A stretch of 64,000 nucleotides of DNA from Scilla litardierei (taxonomy: Eukaryota > Streptophyta > Magnoliopsida > Asparagales > Asparagaceae), in contig CM061138.1 of the NCBI GenBank assembly GCA_030789695.1, positions 181,017,051-181,081,050 of the forward strand, written 5' to 3'. The position numbers were made by a program, and so were the translations under genes. The notes under the pieces were generated by a model. The model was given only the letters and a program-made list of their open reading frames with translations, was not told the DNA's origin and ran no database searches. Shown piece by piece: positions 1 through 11,454 of this stretch (position 1 is the first letter of the stretch; each line of letters begins with the position of its first letter).

Positions 1-128
1 AAACCGACCTCTTAAGCAAATCTTATCTAATCATCTTGACTATATTATTTTCCTAAACCGAATCATGATCTTATATCTGATTTCATAATCAAATCTCATC
101 TCGACCAAATATTAAAAGATCTTAACAA

Positions 129-151
129 CCCCCCCCCCCCCCCCCCCCCCC
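129..151. repeat. poly-C homopolymer, 23 bases
   Basis: An uninterrupted run of 23 cytosines in AT-rich sequence. Runs of this length are unstable and prone to sequencing error, so the exact length is uncertain. Confidence 0.9.
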
Positions 152-419
152 TAATCAAATCTGGTCCTAACCAAATCAACTTCCTTAATTAGATCGAAAA
201 CTCAAATATCTAAAATAGTTAGACTGATCAAAACTTAATTCAAAATTAGATCCTGATAAAACCCATACTTATTAAACTAAACCTTATTAAAATTTACTTC
301 CATTAATATATGAACTAACCCACAGATTATTATATCCTAACCAATCAAATATTTTTAGGTTTCCTTTTCAAAACCCAATCTGTTGGGAATCCTTTTAAAC
401 CTTTGACATTTCCTTCATA

Positions 420-1593
420 CCTATTGTGTAACTGACCCCCCACCTATCTCGTATCTCCCCTATCCCAACATCCCTCACCTCCACGATTCACGCAACCACC
501 CGCACGAACCCCATCTTCCCCCCATAAAAGTCTCAAACTGCTCGCAACTCCCTTAAAAAGGCCATGCAGCATTGGAGGCTGCCTCATCCCCTTCAGAGCA
601 TATACGCACCCATGCGAAAGCACACAAAACCCAAGCTGTCAGCAACCTACCCTATAACTATCCTCAAGCTCTCAATTTCCAGTACACTCCCTACTTTTAT
701 AACCCAAACAAACGAACCCAGGGCTCTTGTGAGCAGCCCAGGCCTTTTCTCAACTTCATGCACCCAGCCCCTCTTCACCTCAACCCCGAACCCCGGCACC
801 AACACATCACCACGCTCGTCGCAGAACCCACCGTGCACCTCACCTCGCCCTCCTACCAACCATCAGCAAGCCACGGCCCTTTGACCTCTCCCTCCTCGTC
901 AAAAACCATCCCAGGCCTCCAAGCCTCTCATGGCCGTAACCTCCCCAGTCACTGCACAGCGAGCGCCCCAGCCCTGCACTCTCTGACCAAGCTCCCGCTG
1001 CCAACTTACATCAACCGGACGCCACGAGCCCAGGCCTCCGCCTTCCCGCCAACAATCCCCCGACGTGCCACCTCTTTCCACGGCCACCGCACACCCAGGC
1101 GCCCTTGCCCAGCCCCCTCTCGACGCCCGCCGAACCCGCAGCACCCCACAATCGCATGGCCACCTTTCTCCCTCGACGGCTCCGACAGACCTCGACCCCA
1201 GCTCGTACCACCCTCCTCCTTCTGCTCGCCCGTCCCCTGCCAAACTCGCCCCCTCTCGCTCCAACCTCTGGCGATCATCCCATCGACTGCCAGTGCCGCG
1301 GCCCCGGGCTGTTCGCCTCTCTCTCCAACACCCAACCACCGCCAGTGCCTCCCCTCCGTTCACCCCACCAGCTCACCAAGCCGCATGGGCATCACCCAGG
1401 TTGCACCGCCGTCGACCTCCTACTCATACCCCATCGCCGCTTACCTCCGACGTCCGAACACCCAAGTCGCGACCTCCGAACGGTACCTCACCTCCCAGCG
1501 CCCCTTGCCAAGCCTAGCAGCCCGCAGCCGTCAACTCAGCCTCCCTCCAATCCTCCCGCTACCTCCAACCTGCTAGAGCATGTAAGTTTCTAA
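420..1593 (+). other. C-rich, G-poor leader-like tract ending at a splice-donor-like site
   Basis: Cytosine dominates the + strand. Several overlapping frames stay open for 100-334 codons, but their products are Pro/Ser/Thr-rich low-complexity sequence with no recognisable domain, so I do not call a protein. A TATA-like CATAAAAG occurs near 522, and a perfect donor consensus GTAAGT lies at 1581-1586 just where the C-rich tract gives way to AT-rich sequence. It looks like a 5' leader exon followed by an intron, either in a chromovirus LTR or in a host gene. Confidence 0.4.
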
Positions 1594-1825
1594 CAAACCG
1601 CTTGAGAGCTTATAATATTAGTGCAATATTAGTTAGTAAATCTTATGACTTGTTTATGTAGTAGAACACATGCTATTGTATTATATGAAGACCCTTAATA
1701 TAATTAGTAAGTTAGTAATGTTAGGGTCGGAATACATATTGCAGTAAGTTATTCATCAGGTTGTGAGTTATTATATTACCTAAGCTATAAACATATACTT
1801 GAACATTAACTTATTAGATGTTACT

Positions 1826-2748
1826 TGTTAAGACTATTATTTGTCTCTTGTGGCACAATTGATTCTCTTGGAGTGTTTGAACAGGATGTTACTTGAAATG
1901 TTGCACTTATTGTTCAACATTTGTAAACATATGACAAGTGTTCTTATGAAATGTTGAACATTATGTCATATGAAATGTTGAACGTGCTGTTCTATCGTCG
2001 GAGATCTGTTCCCGTGCTTTCTCTGTTGTCTCTTGTTTCTAACGGACTGATTAAGGATTAGGCTCGTTGGTTATTTGAAGATAGGAGCTATCATGTTAAA
2101 TGATTTCGGATCTTCTTCTTCTGTTTGGATCGGGTGGTTCTCTCAGTTACATTTGCTGAAGCGGCTTGAAGGTTGGTAAGAGATAGTGTTTGGGCTCGAA
2201 TTAGTTTCGACGGTTGAAGATCCTTTCTTATCTGATCTATCTCGCCTTGCTGCTCTTGGGTTGTTCTGAAAATCCTTAGTGATTCGATCTGAAGAATGGT
2301 TGGCTAACCACTTAACAACTTTGTAGAGCGATGTTAAAGTTGTAAGTTGGTTTTGATATGGAATGACTTTTGCGGAGATCGACTTTTGCGAAGGTGTTCT
2401 CCAAAGCTCCGGGAGGAGGCTGACGACTACTGAGGTAGGGGGTCAAGGGATTTGATCTGTGTCAGTATTGCAAGGGGATCTTGCACGCAAGGGGAGCTTG
2501 CGCAAATTACTCCCCGGGGTTGATTGAGGTCAACCCTTTGCGGTTTGTATTGAGGGGGAGTTTGTTTCCCCTAGTATCAAATTGTATTGTAACTATCATT
2601 ATTTCAGTGGAGTAATTTGAATTTCTGGGCGAGGCCCCGCAGATGTAGGTGTGCGCACCGAACTGCGTTACCAATGACCATGTGTTATGATGTGTTGTTC
2701 GTTATAATTCTCATGTCTTTACTATTTAGGTTGGCATACTAAACTTCA
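1826..2748 (+). repeat. element A 5' LTR
   Basis: Begins TGTTAAGACT and ends ACTTCA, and is repeated at 10537-11449. Compared with the 3' copy it has 10 extra bases near 2685-2695. U3 has several ATGTTGMAC / GTTCAACAT motifs (about 1895-1990). A run of small hairpins lies at 2469-2571. No strong TATA box is evident. Confidence 0.95.
2469..2571 (+). other. tandem stem-loops in element A LTR
   Basis: Four hairpins follow one another: TGCAAG-GGGAT-CTTGCA (2469-2485), CGCAAG-GGGAG-CTTGCG (2486-2502), GGGTTGA-TTGAGG-TCAACCC (2517-2536), and GGGGA-GTTTGTT-TCCCC (2555-2571). The first two abut and differ by a compensatory T-A to C-G closing pair. The same series is present in the 3' LTR. The position suggests the transcribed 5' leader. 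Function unknown. Confidence 0.65.
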
Positions 2749-2750
2749 AT

Positions 2751-2763
2751 TGGTATCAGAGCC
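2751..2763 (+). other. element A primer binding site (initiator tRNA-Met)
   Basis: TGGTATCAGAGCC starts 2 bases after the LTR end. It is the standard complement of the 3' end of plant initiator methionine tRNA used by copia elements. Confidence 0.93.
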
Positions 2764-2811
2764 AGGTTATCCGCATTCTTTGTTTTGTCAAAGGGGGTGT
2801 GATTCTGCTGT

Positions 2812-5070
2812 TTGAGTACGTCAACCATGAACACGAAGGAGGGAGCTTCTGTGACCCGGCCGCCGTTGCTCACTGGAACTAATTATACGTATTGGAAATC
2901 TCGGATGCGTGCATTCATCAAATCTCTTGACGAGAAAGCCTGGGTGGCCACTGTCGAAGGCTGGACTCATCCCACTGTTGATGACAAGAAAGGACATGAA
3001 TCTCTCAAGCCTGCCCAAGACTGGAGTCTCGAAGAAGAACGAGTGGCTCTGGGAAATTCTAAGGCTGTAAATGCTATTTTTACTGCTGTTGATGAAGAAC
3101 AGTTCAAGTTGATCTCCACTTGCGAAGTTACGAAGGAAGCATGGGACATCCTTCAAAACATACATGAAGGGACTAGCACTGTAAGAGCATCTAAACTTCA
3201 AATCCTAGCTTCTCAGTTTGAAAATCTTAGAATGAATGATGATGAATCTGTGGCTGAATTCAATGGAAGACTTCGTGATATAGCTAATCAGGCTTTTCAA
3301 TTGGGAAAGAAGTACTCTCAAAAGAAATTAGTGGAGAAAACTTTAAGATCGCTACCTGAAAAATTTTCTGCCAAAATTGTTGCCATTGAAGAAGTTAGGA
3401 ATACATCTGATATGAGACTGGATGAATTGATGGGGTCTCTTCAAACTTTTGAGATGAACTTGAAGCAAAATAAAAAGGAGAAAGGAGTGGCTCTAAAGGT
3501 AGAAACTACTGATGTTCCGCATGAAGGGAATGACACTGATCTGGAAGATGACATAGCATTGTTAACCAAAAACTTTAGCAAAATGATGAGGAAAATAGGA
3601 AGTAGAGGTCAGAACTTCAGAAATGCTAGCAATGAAGTACGTCCAAACTTCTCCCCTGCAGGAAGAGGTAACAACCGTTCTATACCGAAGTATGAACCAA
3701 ATAATAGAGGCAAGGGAATTCAGTGCAGAGAATGTGAAGGGTTTGGACATATACAAGCCGAATGTGCAAACACCATCAAGAAACAAAAAGGAAAATCTCT
3801 GGCAAGTTCCTGGAGTGATGAAGAGTTTGAAGGATGTACTGGAGAAGAAGATATTGTCAGCAATTATGTTGCTTTTATGGCCATTATGAATGATCAATGT
3901 ACTGATGACATTACTAGCAATGTTGGACCTAGTGTGGTCAAAAGTCACACCATGTTGAAGGAAAAATGTAAGAATGTCAAGAAAAATGTTATAACATTCA
4001 GTACAACATCGGACAGTGAATCTACTTCTGATACGGGTGAGGATGAAGAGGTTGACGAAGTTGATATTCGATCTGCATATCAAATCATGTTTGCAAATTG
4101 GATGAAGATTTGTGAGATAAACAAGTCATTGAAGAAAGAAAACACTAGACTAAAAGGTGAAAGGGAAGAAGCTGTAACTCAACTTGGAGAGATCAAGGTT
4201 GATTTCAGAAATCTAGAGGGACAACTCAGGAGAACACTGCTGAGAGCCGAGAAGGCAGAGAGTGTTCTAAACAAATGGAACTCTGGTAAGACTAAGCTTG
4301 ATGACATTCTAAGCATGGGAAAAATATCCGGAGATCGTACTGGCGTAGGGTTCAATAGAGGAGGTTATCTTCAGTTCACCAAGGAGGTTCATGGTCGAAC
4401 TATCGAGAGTAAAAGCAACAACAGTTATTTCAAGCAAGGGAGTCAAAAGGATGGACACAAGAAGAGTTCTACTCACAGGAAATTGGTCTGTAATTACTGT
4501 CGATGCAAAGGTCACACTGAGAACATGTGCTTCAGACGTATGAGACATCAACATGAAGGAAGAAACACAGGACATCATGAGAAAAGGTTCGAAAAGAGAT
4601 GGGTAAGGAAGTCAAGTGTTCATAGCCTAGTTGCCTACACTTCCATGGTCGCTTTCTCGGAAAACACGTGGTATTTTGACAGCGGATGTTCTCGTCATAT
4701 GACAGGAAATCGAGGTCTTCTTTCAGAGTATACTACTGGCAACAAAGGACACGTTACCTTTGGTGATGGCCAGAGAAGCAAAGTCATTGGAAAGGGGGAG
4801 CTGAGGATGACTGAATTTGTTACTCTGAAGGATGTCATGCATGTTCAAGACCTAAAGTCTAACCTGATTAGTATAAGTCAACTATGCGACCAAGGGTTAT
4901 TTGTTCAGTTCACTAAGGATGAGTGTGTTGTACTGAATAAAGCTGGAGTGAACGTTCTTACTGGGAAGCATTCGGCTGACAACTGCTATTTGCTTCAAGA
5001 AGCTAACAGCTGCCTCACCGCCAGTATTGAAGCCTCGGAACAGTGGCATCAAAAAACTTGGTCACGTTAA
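2812..5070 (+). pseudogene. gag-pol: element A gag and protease (first part of gag-pol)
   Basis: A 752-codon frame. Residues about 1-300 form the copia-type gag capsid region (start MSTSTMNTKEG, with TGTNYTYWKSRMRAF near the N-terminus). A CCHC knuckle CRECEGFGHIQAEC is at about 305-318 and a second, CNYCRCKGHTENMC, at about 560-573, with a charged coiled-coil-like linker between them. The aspartic protease motif DSGCSRHMTG is at about 623-632. Gag packages the RNA and the protease matures the polyprotein. The frame breaks in the six-A run at 5051-5056, which reads as one base too many; the integrase zinc domain continues in the next frame. Two gag knuckles and the sequence style suit the SIRE/Maximus lineage. 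Confidence 0.92.
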
Positions 5071-5533
5071 CTACAAAACCCTGATTGAAATCACCAGGGT
5101 CGGAGCTGTTCGTGGGATGCCTGTTTTGTCCAAGAAGAAGGAAGGAGTGTACGGACCTTGCCAGCTGGGAAAACAGAAGAGAACTAGTCATAAACAACTT
5201 CAAATCATCACCACATCTAAGAATATGGAGCTACTGCATATGGATCTGATAGGACCCATGACTGAGGTCATCATGGGGGGTAAGAAGTACATATTTGTTT
5301 GTGTTGATGACTTCTCTCGGTTCACTTGGGTAGACTTTCTCAAAGAAAAGTCTGATGCTTTCAATGCCTTCAAGAAACTCTGCACCCGTCTTCAGACAGA
5401 GAAAGGAGTTACTATTGGAAAAATTATGCGAATTCGCAGCGATCATGGTAAGGAATTTGAAAATCACCTGTTTGCTGATTTCTGTGAGGCAGAGGGAATA
5501 CGACATGAGTTCTCTGCGCCTAAGAATCCTTAA
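5057..5533 (+). pseudogene. gag-pol: element A integrase, zinc domain and first half of the core
   Basis: Continues gag-pol after the frameshift. The zinc-binding HHCC domain lies at the start (LGHVNYKTL) and ends in VYGPCQLGKQ, where the usual first Cys is replaced by Tyr, so the zinc site looks broken. The core has the first catalytic Asp in HMDLIGPM, the conserved DDFSRFTWV, and the second Asp in IRSDHGKEFEN. A TAA at 5531-5533 stands where copia integrases have a Gln codon in the PQQNG motif, a C-to-T change of CAA. Integrase inserts the cDNA into host DNA; this copy cannot make it intact. Confidence 0.9.
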
Positions 5534-7765
5534 CAAAATGGAATCGTTGACAGAAATAATCGCACTCTACAGGAGATGGCTCGCGTGATGTTGAACGCCA
5601 GGAAGGTCGGTACTAAATGGTGGGCCGAAGCAATTAATACTGCTTGCTACACTATAAATAAAGTGTATCTGAGACCCAGAACGGAGAAAACTCCCTATGA
5701 AATATGGAAAGGTAAAAAACCTAATCTCTCCTACTTTCATGTTTTCGGTAGCAAATGTTACATTTTGCAGGATCGAACCTCTAAGGGAAAGTTCGATGCA
5801 AAGAGTGATAAAGGAACATTCCTCGGATATTCTACTACGAGTCGTGCTTTCAGGGTTCTGAATCATCGCACTGATGTTTTGATGGAGTCCATCAATGTTG
5901 TCGTTGATGATTTCGAGCAGGGAGAGGTTACTATTCATGAGGGGGCTGGAACTCAAGAAGAGGTTAATGAAGAAGATGAAAATGTTGAACAAAATGTTAT
6001 AACATTTGATTCAACATCTAAGAGTACCTGTCAGAATGGTAATTCTCAGGTAACTGGATCTGCTGAAGATTCTCAATTAGATGAAAATGAAGTTCGCTCC
6101 TCGCATGGGATTACAAAAGTTATTCGAAATCATCCCCCTGAACTTGTCATTGGGAATGTTGAAGATGGACTTCGCACCAGAGGCACTAGTCAGGTAAATT
6201 ATCGTGATCTTGCTGGTTATACGTGCTTTTTATCCAATTTTGAACCCAAGAATGTCAAAGAAGCATTACTTGATGACTTCTGGGTGATGGCGATGCAAGA
6301 GGAGCTGAATCAATTTCAGCGCAACGACGTCTGGAGTCTTGTTGAGAGACCAAAAGGGATTAATGTCATTGGGACTAAATGGATTTTCAAAAACAAAACG
6401 GATGAAAAAGGAAACGTCACACGTAACAAAGCTCGATTGGGAGCTCAGGGATATACTCAGATCGAGGGAATTGATTTCGACGAGACTTTTGCTCCGGTGG
6501 CCCGCTTAGAATCTATTAGGTTACTTCTCGCCATGGCATGTAGTTTCAATTTCAAGCTTCATCAGATGGACGTGAAAAGTGCCTTTTTAAATGGGATCTT
6601 GAATGAGGAGGTATATGTTGAACAACCGAAGGGGTTTGAAGATCCTTTCTTGCCTGGCCATGTTTATCGTTTGAAGAAAGCTCTTTATGGTCTCAAGCAA
6701 GCCCCTAGAGCTTGGTATGAGAGACTGACTAGATATCTCCTTAAAAAGGGTTATAAGCGAGGGGGAGCTGACAAGACACTGTTTGTCCAGAGAACCAGGT
6801 CTGCTATCATAGTTGCTCAGATTTATGTTGATGACATAGTTTTTGGGTCTACTTCATCTCAACTGGTTTGTGAATTTATTGATCTCATGCAAAGGGTGTT
6901 CGAAATGAGTATGGTCGATGAGTTACATATGTTTCTTGGCCTTCAGGTTAAACAAACTAGCGATGGCTTGTTTATATCTCAGAATAAGTATGCTAAGAAC
7001 CTGGTTAAAAGGTTCGGTCTTGAGAAGGCCCATCAAGCTCGCACTCCTATGGGTACTACTGAAAAACTCACGAAGGATGATGGTGGAAAGCAAGTGGAGG
7101 TTACCCTGTACAGGAGCATGATAGGAAGCTTATTGTATCTGACAGCAAGTAAACCTGACATCAGCTTCAGTGTTGGGGTGTGTGCACGTTATCAAGCCGG
7201 TCCTAAGGAATCTCATATCACGGCTGTTAAACGTATATTTAGGTATATAAGTGGGACAGTTGATTATGGCATTTGGTACTCCAAAGATACCAACACTCTT
7301 TTATCAGGGTATAGTGATGCTGATTGGGCTGGTAATGCTGATGATAGGAAGAGTACTACAGGAGGGTGTTTTTACGTCGGAAACAACTTGGTATCCTGGT
7401 ATAGTAAAAAGCAGAATTCTATTTCATTATCAACAGCTGAGGCAGAATACATCGCAGCAGGGAGCTGTTGTACTCAACTCTTGTGGATGAAACAGATGCT
7501 GACTGATTATGGCACTGATCAGGATGTCTTGACCATTCTGTGTGACAACCAGAGTGCTATAAACATTTCCAAGAATCCTGTTCAACATTCAAGGACCAAA
7601 CATATTGACATTCGACATCACTTCATAAGAGAGCTGGTTGAAAAGAAGATTCTTGTCATGGAATATATAGATACTACCAGTCAGTTGGCAGACATTTTTA
7701 CAAAACCCTTGGATTCATGCAGGTTTGAAGAGCTACGACAAGCTCTTGGGCTGTGTCGTATCTAA
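5534..7765 (+). pseudogene. gag-pol: element A integrase end, reverse transcriptase and RNase H
   Basis: Same frame as the previous part and open for over 700 codons. It starts with the integrase motif QNGIVDRNNRTLQEM, where the expected third catalytic residue Glu is Asp. After a variable acidic linker come the RT blocks ([22 protein letters not shown]; the catalytic YVDDIVFGS near 6825-6855) and RNase H (SDADWAGNADDRKSTTGG; STAEAEYIAAG; CDNQSA; final IFTKPL). One RT position usually RLVAQGY reads RLGAQGY. The linker at 5981-6018 carries the family palindrome also found in gag and the LTR. This is the best-preserved part of the element. Confidence 0.93.
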
Positions 7766-8028
7766 TGTTGGACTTATTGTTGCACATAATGTTGGACACA
7801 ATGTTGTACATTATGTTGCAATTTTAAACGGGGTTTTTGTACGTTTAGTAATTTTTGTCTGGTGGTGATTTCTCTTTCTCTTCCCTCGGCATTTATTTCT
7901 CTATTTTGGTTTTTCTTGAGATCATCATTTCTTTTGTTCATTTCAAGATTCAAGGGAGAAGCGGTTCTGAGGAACTAGGGTTCTTGGTTCTTGATTTTTC
8001 GTTGAAAGATTTCGTGTATCTACTGTAA
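7766..8028 (+). promoter_or_regulatory. element A spacer before third ORF with clustered family motif
   Basis: Right after the pol stop, four copies of the motif ATGTTG(G/T/C)AC-like sequence follow in about 70 bases (7764-7832), the same motif as in U3. A T/CT-rich leader then runs to the ATG at 8029, with GAACTAGGGTTCTTGG resembling plant 5' leaders. I infer a possible internal promoter or leader for the third ORF. No clear TATA box is seen. Confidence 0.4.
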
Positions 8029-10244
8029 ATGGGTCATGCTCGAAATGAGAAACCCTCCTCAAACCCTCGTCGTTCAGCCCGACATGCTGCTTCGTCCCAG
8101 CAAGTTCCCAGCTCGTCTTCATCCCTTCGTTACAGACGGAAAGGAGTTATTCCTCGCGCCTCTAGATCATCTCCTGCTAGTATTTCACCTATTTCCTCAT
8201 CTCATTTGTCGTCCGACTACATGCAATCTGGTTCTCGTTCGAATTTGGATGTGATGCCTTTTCCCCAATTGTTCTTGGTTCTTGCTCTCGGATTAAGTCT
8301 CATATGTCCCCCGCTAAAGAAGACGAATCTTTTCCTCACCCGGTCACTGTTTAGGATTGGTTTTGGTACCTTCGTCGAACGGATCACAAATTGAATATTT
8401 CCTGGTTGGATTTATCAAAAACGCGTTTTGGTTCTGTCTCCCTTAAAGATGTGGATGGAAAGCTTATTAGTGTACGTGTTCCTTTTGATGATTTGGTTGT
8501 GATCAAGACTTGGAACCCACCTGTGTCCTCAGTAAAAATCTCAGATATCATTGTATTGGACGATTCTGACTCTGAGCTTCTCTTGAATGATGATGAGGGA
8601 CCAGATGTTGATAGAAGTGAAGATGATGCTTATGGGGACATCATTAATGATGATACTGTTGGTCTGAATCCTGATGAAGGATCATCTTGTCATGATGCTC
8701 CTAAGTCTGATCAAAATGCTGATTGTCGCAGTAATTCAGCGGTTGCTGGGGTATTGGATCCTCAGGATGCATCTCTTAATATTTCTCATTGTATGGATGA
8801 GACTGGTGGTTCTTTGTGTCCTGAGAGTAAGAAGGATGGTGTTGTACCAGGTTCAGAGACAAATGCATCTATTGAGGGGAGTGTTCCTAAAATGATCTCT
8901 TCTGATCAGGTTGAGGAGAGTGTTCCTCCTGCTGAGGAAACCTCAACTCTGGGAAAAAATGTTGGACGTTCTTTGGATGTTGAAACAGATGTTGGAACAA
9001 ATGTTGGAACATCTGCTTGTAATCAAGATGTTGATCCTATCTTGAATGATGATCCCAGTGTGGACCCCCTTGTTTTCCATCCTCGCAGATCTAGATCTGG
9101 GTCCCTTAAGCGCAAGGCTTCTTCCAGATCGTGCAGAATTTCCCCTTCCAAGATTCCCAAGAAATCTGGTGGTCCTAGCTCCTCGTCTCCTTCTACTGTA
9201 TCTGCTACTAAGGCCTTATCCTTTCAATTCTTTGACAAGTCGTGCCAGACTCGATGGGATGGATATTCTAAGCGGTCCATTTTTGGTGAAAAGTCTGTAG
9301 CAGTCTCCTCTTTTAAACATGCCCTCTTTGTTGCTTTTCTCAAGGACATTGATCTCCTCCAGGCAGCAAGTTGCTTTAAGACATTTTATCCTGTTCTAGT
9401 CAGAGAATTCTACTGTAATCTCTTCAAATCCTCTGCAGATTCTGCTTCCGAATGGGGTTTCAGGGCATTTATCCGGGGAAAGATTGTTCCGTTCTCTCCT
9501 GCTATCATAAACAAGCTACTCAAGTGGCCGTGCAATCAAAACCTCCCTCTGTATGGAGCTTCTGTTGGTGAAGATCATGATATTTTCATCCAGACGGTCA
9601 CAGGAGGACAATATACATGTTGGCCGAAGTCATTTTCCTTCCCTTCATCTGCACTGACTGCTAAGTACTTCTTGCTGTATCGCATTGCCACTCGGAATTG
9701 GTTGCCGACTTCCAACATGTCAATCGTCACCAAGGCTATGTGCAAACTACTGTTTGCTGCCGGGACTAAGCAATCTTTCAATCTAGGCAGACTTATTTTT
9801 GATTCCATCCTCTCTCTATCCGAGTCATCCGCACCCAATACTGCTCTGCCTCATGCTTCCCTCATTTCCATGATATTGTTTTCGCAAGGAGTTGTTCCTG
9901 AGTCTTCGGAGCTTCCAGTATCTTGTGACTTGATCAGTTTCATGACTAAGTCCGTTGCTGGCAAAATAGACGATTTATCCGTTCTCTCTCCTGTGTCCTC
10001 CATGCCGTCCTCATCTACCTCTCCACGCTCTGCTTTTAAATCTGCCTGCAAAAAGTCTTCTTCCCAAAAAGCTTCTGTTCAAGATCTACTGGATGATTTG
10101 TTAGTGTTTCAGAGGGCTGTCAGATCAGTCGATGATCAGCTTGATATGCTAGAAGGTCAGCGGGTTCTTCTTCAAGCTCAGAAGGATTTTCTCCAGGAAC
10201 GAATTGCTCAACTTCAAGCTAAGGTGTCTCCTGACAAGGTATGA
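8029..10244 (+). pseudogene. element A third ORF (env-like position, putative plant transposon protein domain)
   Basis: Lies where SIRE elements carry their env-like ORF. The N-terminus (8029-8394, MGHARNEKPSSN, Ser/Arg-rich) and the main part (to 10244) are in different frames, so a shift occurred, probably near 8260-8300. A TAG at 8352-8354 also interrupts the main frame just before WFWYLRRTDHKLNISW. Middle part: acidic and Ser-rich. From about 9230 to 9950 it matches the layout of the putative plant transposon protein domain (LVREFYCNL, IRGKIVPFSPAIINKLL). The C-terminus is a predicted coiled coil (QDLLDDLLVFQRAV to LQAKV). I see no signal peptide or clear membrane segment, so an envelope role is not shown. 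Function unknown. Confidence 0.7.
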
Positions 10245-10536
10245 ATTTTGACTTTTGGTGTCACAAAGGGGGAGAATGGTGTGATGATGTGATGAGAATG
10301 GTGTTTTCTGTGGATCTGAAAACACCTGTGGAAGGAGCATTTTTGGTTGTGGGTAAATTTTGGATATGTTGTTTGGTCTACCCAATGTACTGTGATCTCT
10401 GATGATCTTAATGTCTGGTACGTCTACATGTCTCGTCCTTATTTCGTTTGCCGGTTTTTATGCTTATTGGTGCCATACATAGTGCTCTCAGATCCTAGTC
10501 TTTTTAATTGTGCCACTAAAAGCCAAAGGGGGAGAT
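10245..10536 (+). other. element A 3' untranslated region with two polypurine tracts
   Basis: AAAGGGGGAGA at 10265-10275 and AAAGGGGGAGAT at 10525-10536. The second abuts the 3' LTR and is the plus-strand primer. The first is an internal duplicate, as reported for SIRE elements. Nothing else is seen here. Confidence 0.8.
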
Positions 10537-11449
10537 TGTTAAGACTATTATTTGTCTCTTGTGGCACAATTGATTCTCTTGGAGTGTTTGAACAGGATGT
10601 TACTTGAAATGTTGCACTTATTGTTCAACATTTGTAAACATATGACAAGTGTTCTTATGAAATGTTGAACATTATGTCATATGAAATGTTGAACGTGCTG
10701 TTCTATCGTCGGAGATCTATTCCCGTGCTTTCTCTGTTGTCTCTTGTTTCTAACGGACTGATTAAGGATTAGGCTCGTTGGTTATTTGAAGATAGGAGCT
10801 ATCATGTTAAATGATTTCGGATCTTCTTCTTCTGTTTGGATCGAGTGGTTCTCTCAGTTACATTTGCTGAAGCGGCTTGAAGGTTGGTAAGAGATAGTGT
10901 TCGGGCTTGAATTAGTTTCGACGGTTGAAGATCCTTTCTTATCTGATCTATCTCGCCTTGCTGCTCTTGGGTTGTTCTAAAAATCCTTAGTGATTCGATC
11001 TGAAGAATGGTTGGCTAACCACTTAACAACTTTGTAGAGCGATGTTAAAGTTGTAAGTTGGTTTTGATATGGAATGACTTTTGCGGAGATCGACTTTTGC
11101 GAAGGTGTTCTCCAAAGCTCCGGGAGGAGGCTGACGACTACTGAGGTAGGGGGTCAAGGGATTTGATCTGTGTCAGTATTGCAAGGGGATCTTGCACGCA
11201 AGGGGAGCTTGCGCAAATTACTCCCCGGGGTTGATTGAGGTCAACCCTTTGCGGTTTGTATTGAGGGGGAGTTTGTTTCCCCTAGTATCAAATTGTATTG
11301 TAACTATCATTATTTCAGTGGAGTAATTTGAATTTCTGGGCGAGGCCCCGCAGATGTAGGTGTGCGCACCGAACTGCGTTACAAATGACCATGTGTTGTT
11401 CGTTATAATTCTCATGTCTTTACTATTTAGGTTGGCATACTAAACTTCA
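10537..11449 (+). repeat. element A 3' LTR
   Basis: A 913-bp copy of 1826-2748, nearly identical, followed directly by the target duplication TTACT. Confidence 0.95.
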
Positions 11450-11454
11450 TTACT

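Larger units (their letters stand above)
1..1825. repeat. probable left part of an old chromovirus-type LTR
   Basis: No gene is recognisable. The stretch is AT-rich to about 410, has a 23-base C run, then a C-rich tract (420-1593) and an AT-rich tail. If elements A and D are removed it joins 11455-11964 and 43038-44511, which ends like a Tekay/Del LTR. My memory of such LTRs (a C-rich leader-like block, then an AT-rich part, then a conserved end) makes one very long LTR the best explanation. The LTR start is not identified. This is inference. Confidence 0.35.
1826..11449 (+). mobile_element. element A: SIRE-type Ty1/copia retrotransposon, complete but mutated
   Basis: A full-length element of 9.6 kb with 923-bp and 913-bp LTRs (TG...CA), target duplication TTACT (1821-1825 and 11450-11454), an initiator-Met tRNA primer site, gag-pol, a third ORF and a polypurine tract. 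By eye the LTRs differ by about six substitutions and one 10-bp indel, so the insertion is young. The gag type and the extra ORF after pol are typical of the SIRE/Maximus lineage. Three coding lesions are clear: a +1 shift in the A run at 5051-5056, a TAA at 5531-5533, and a shift plus a stop in the third ORF. Confidence 0.95.

Noticed and set aside
572..1593. Long overlapping open frames (334 and 162 codons) as host protein genes
   Set aside because: The products are low-complexity and Pro/Ser-rich in several frames at once, explained by C-rich composition; no domain or codon pattern supports one frame.
8029..10244. True viral envelope protein
   Set aside because: Position is env-like, but no signal peptide, membrane anchor or fusion motif is visible; the domain is a plant transposon protein type of unknown role.
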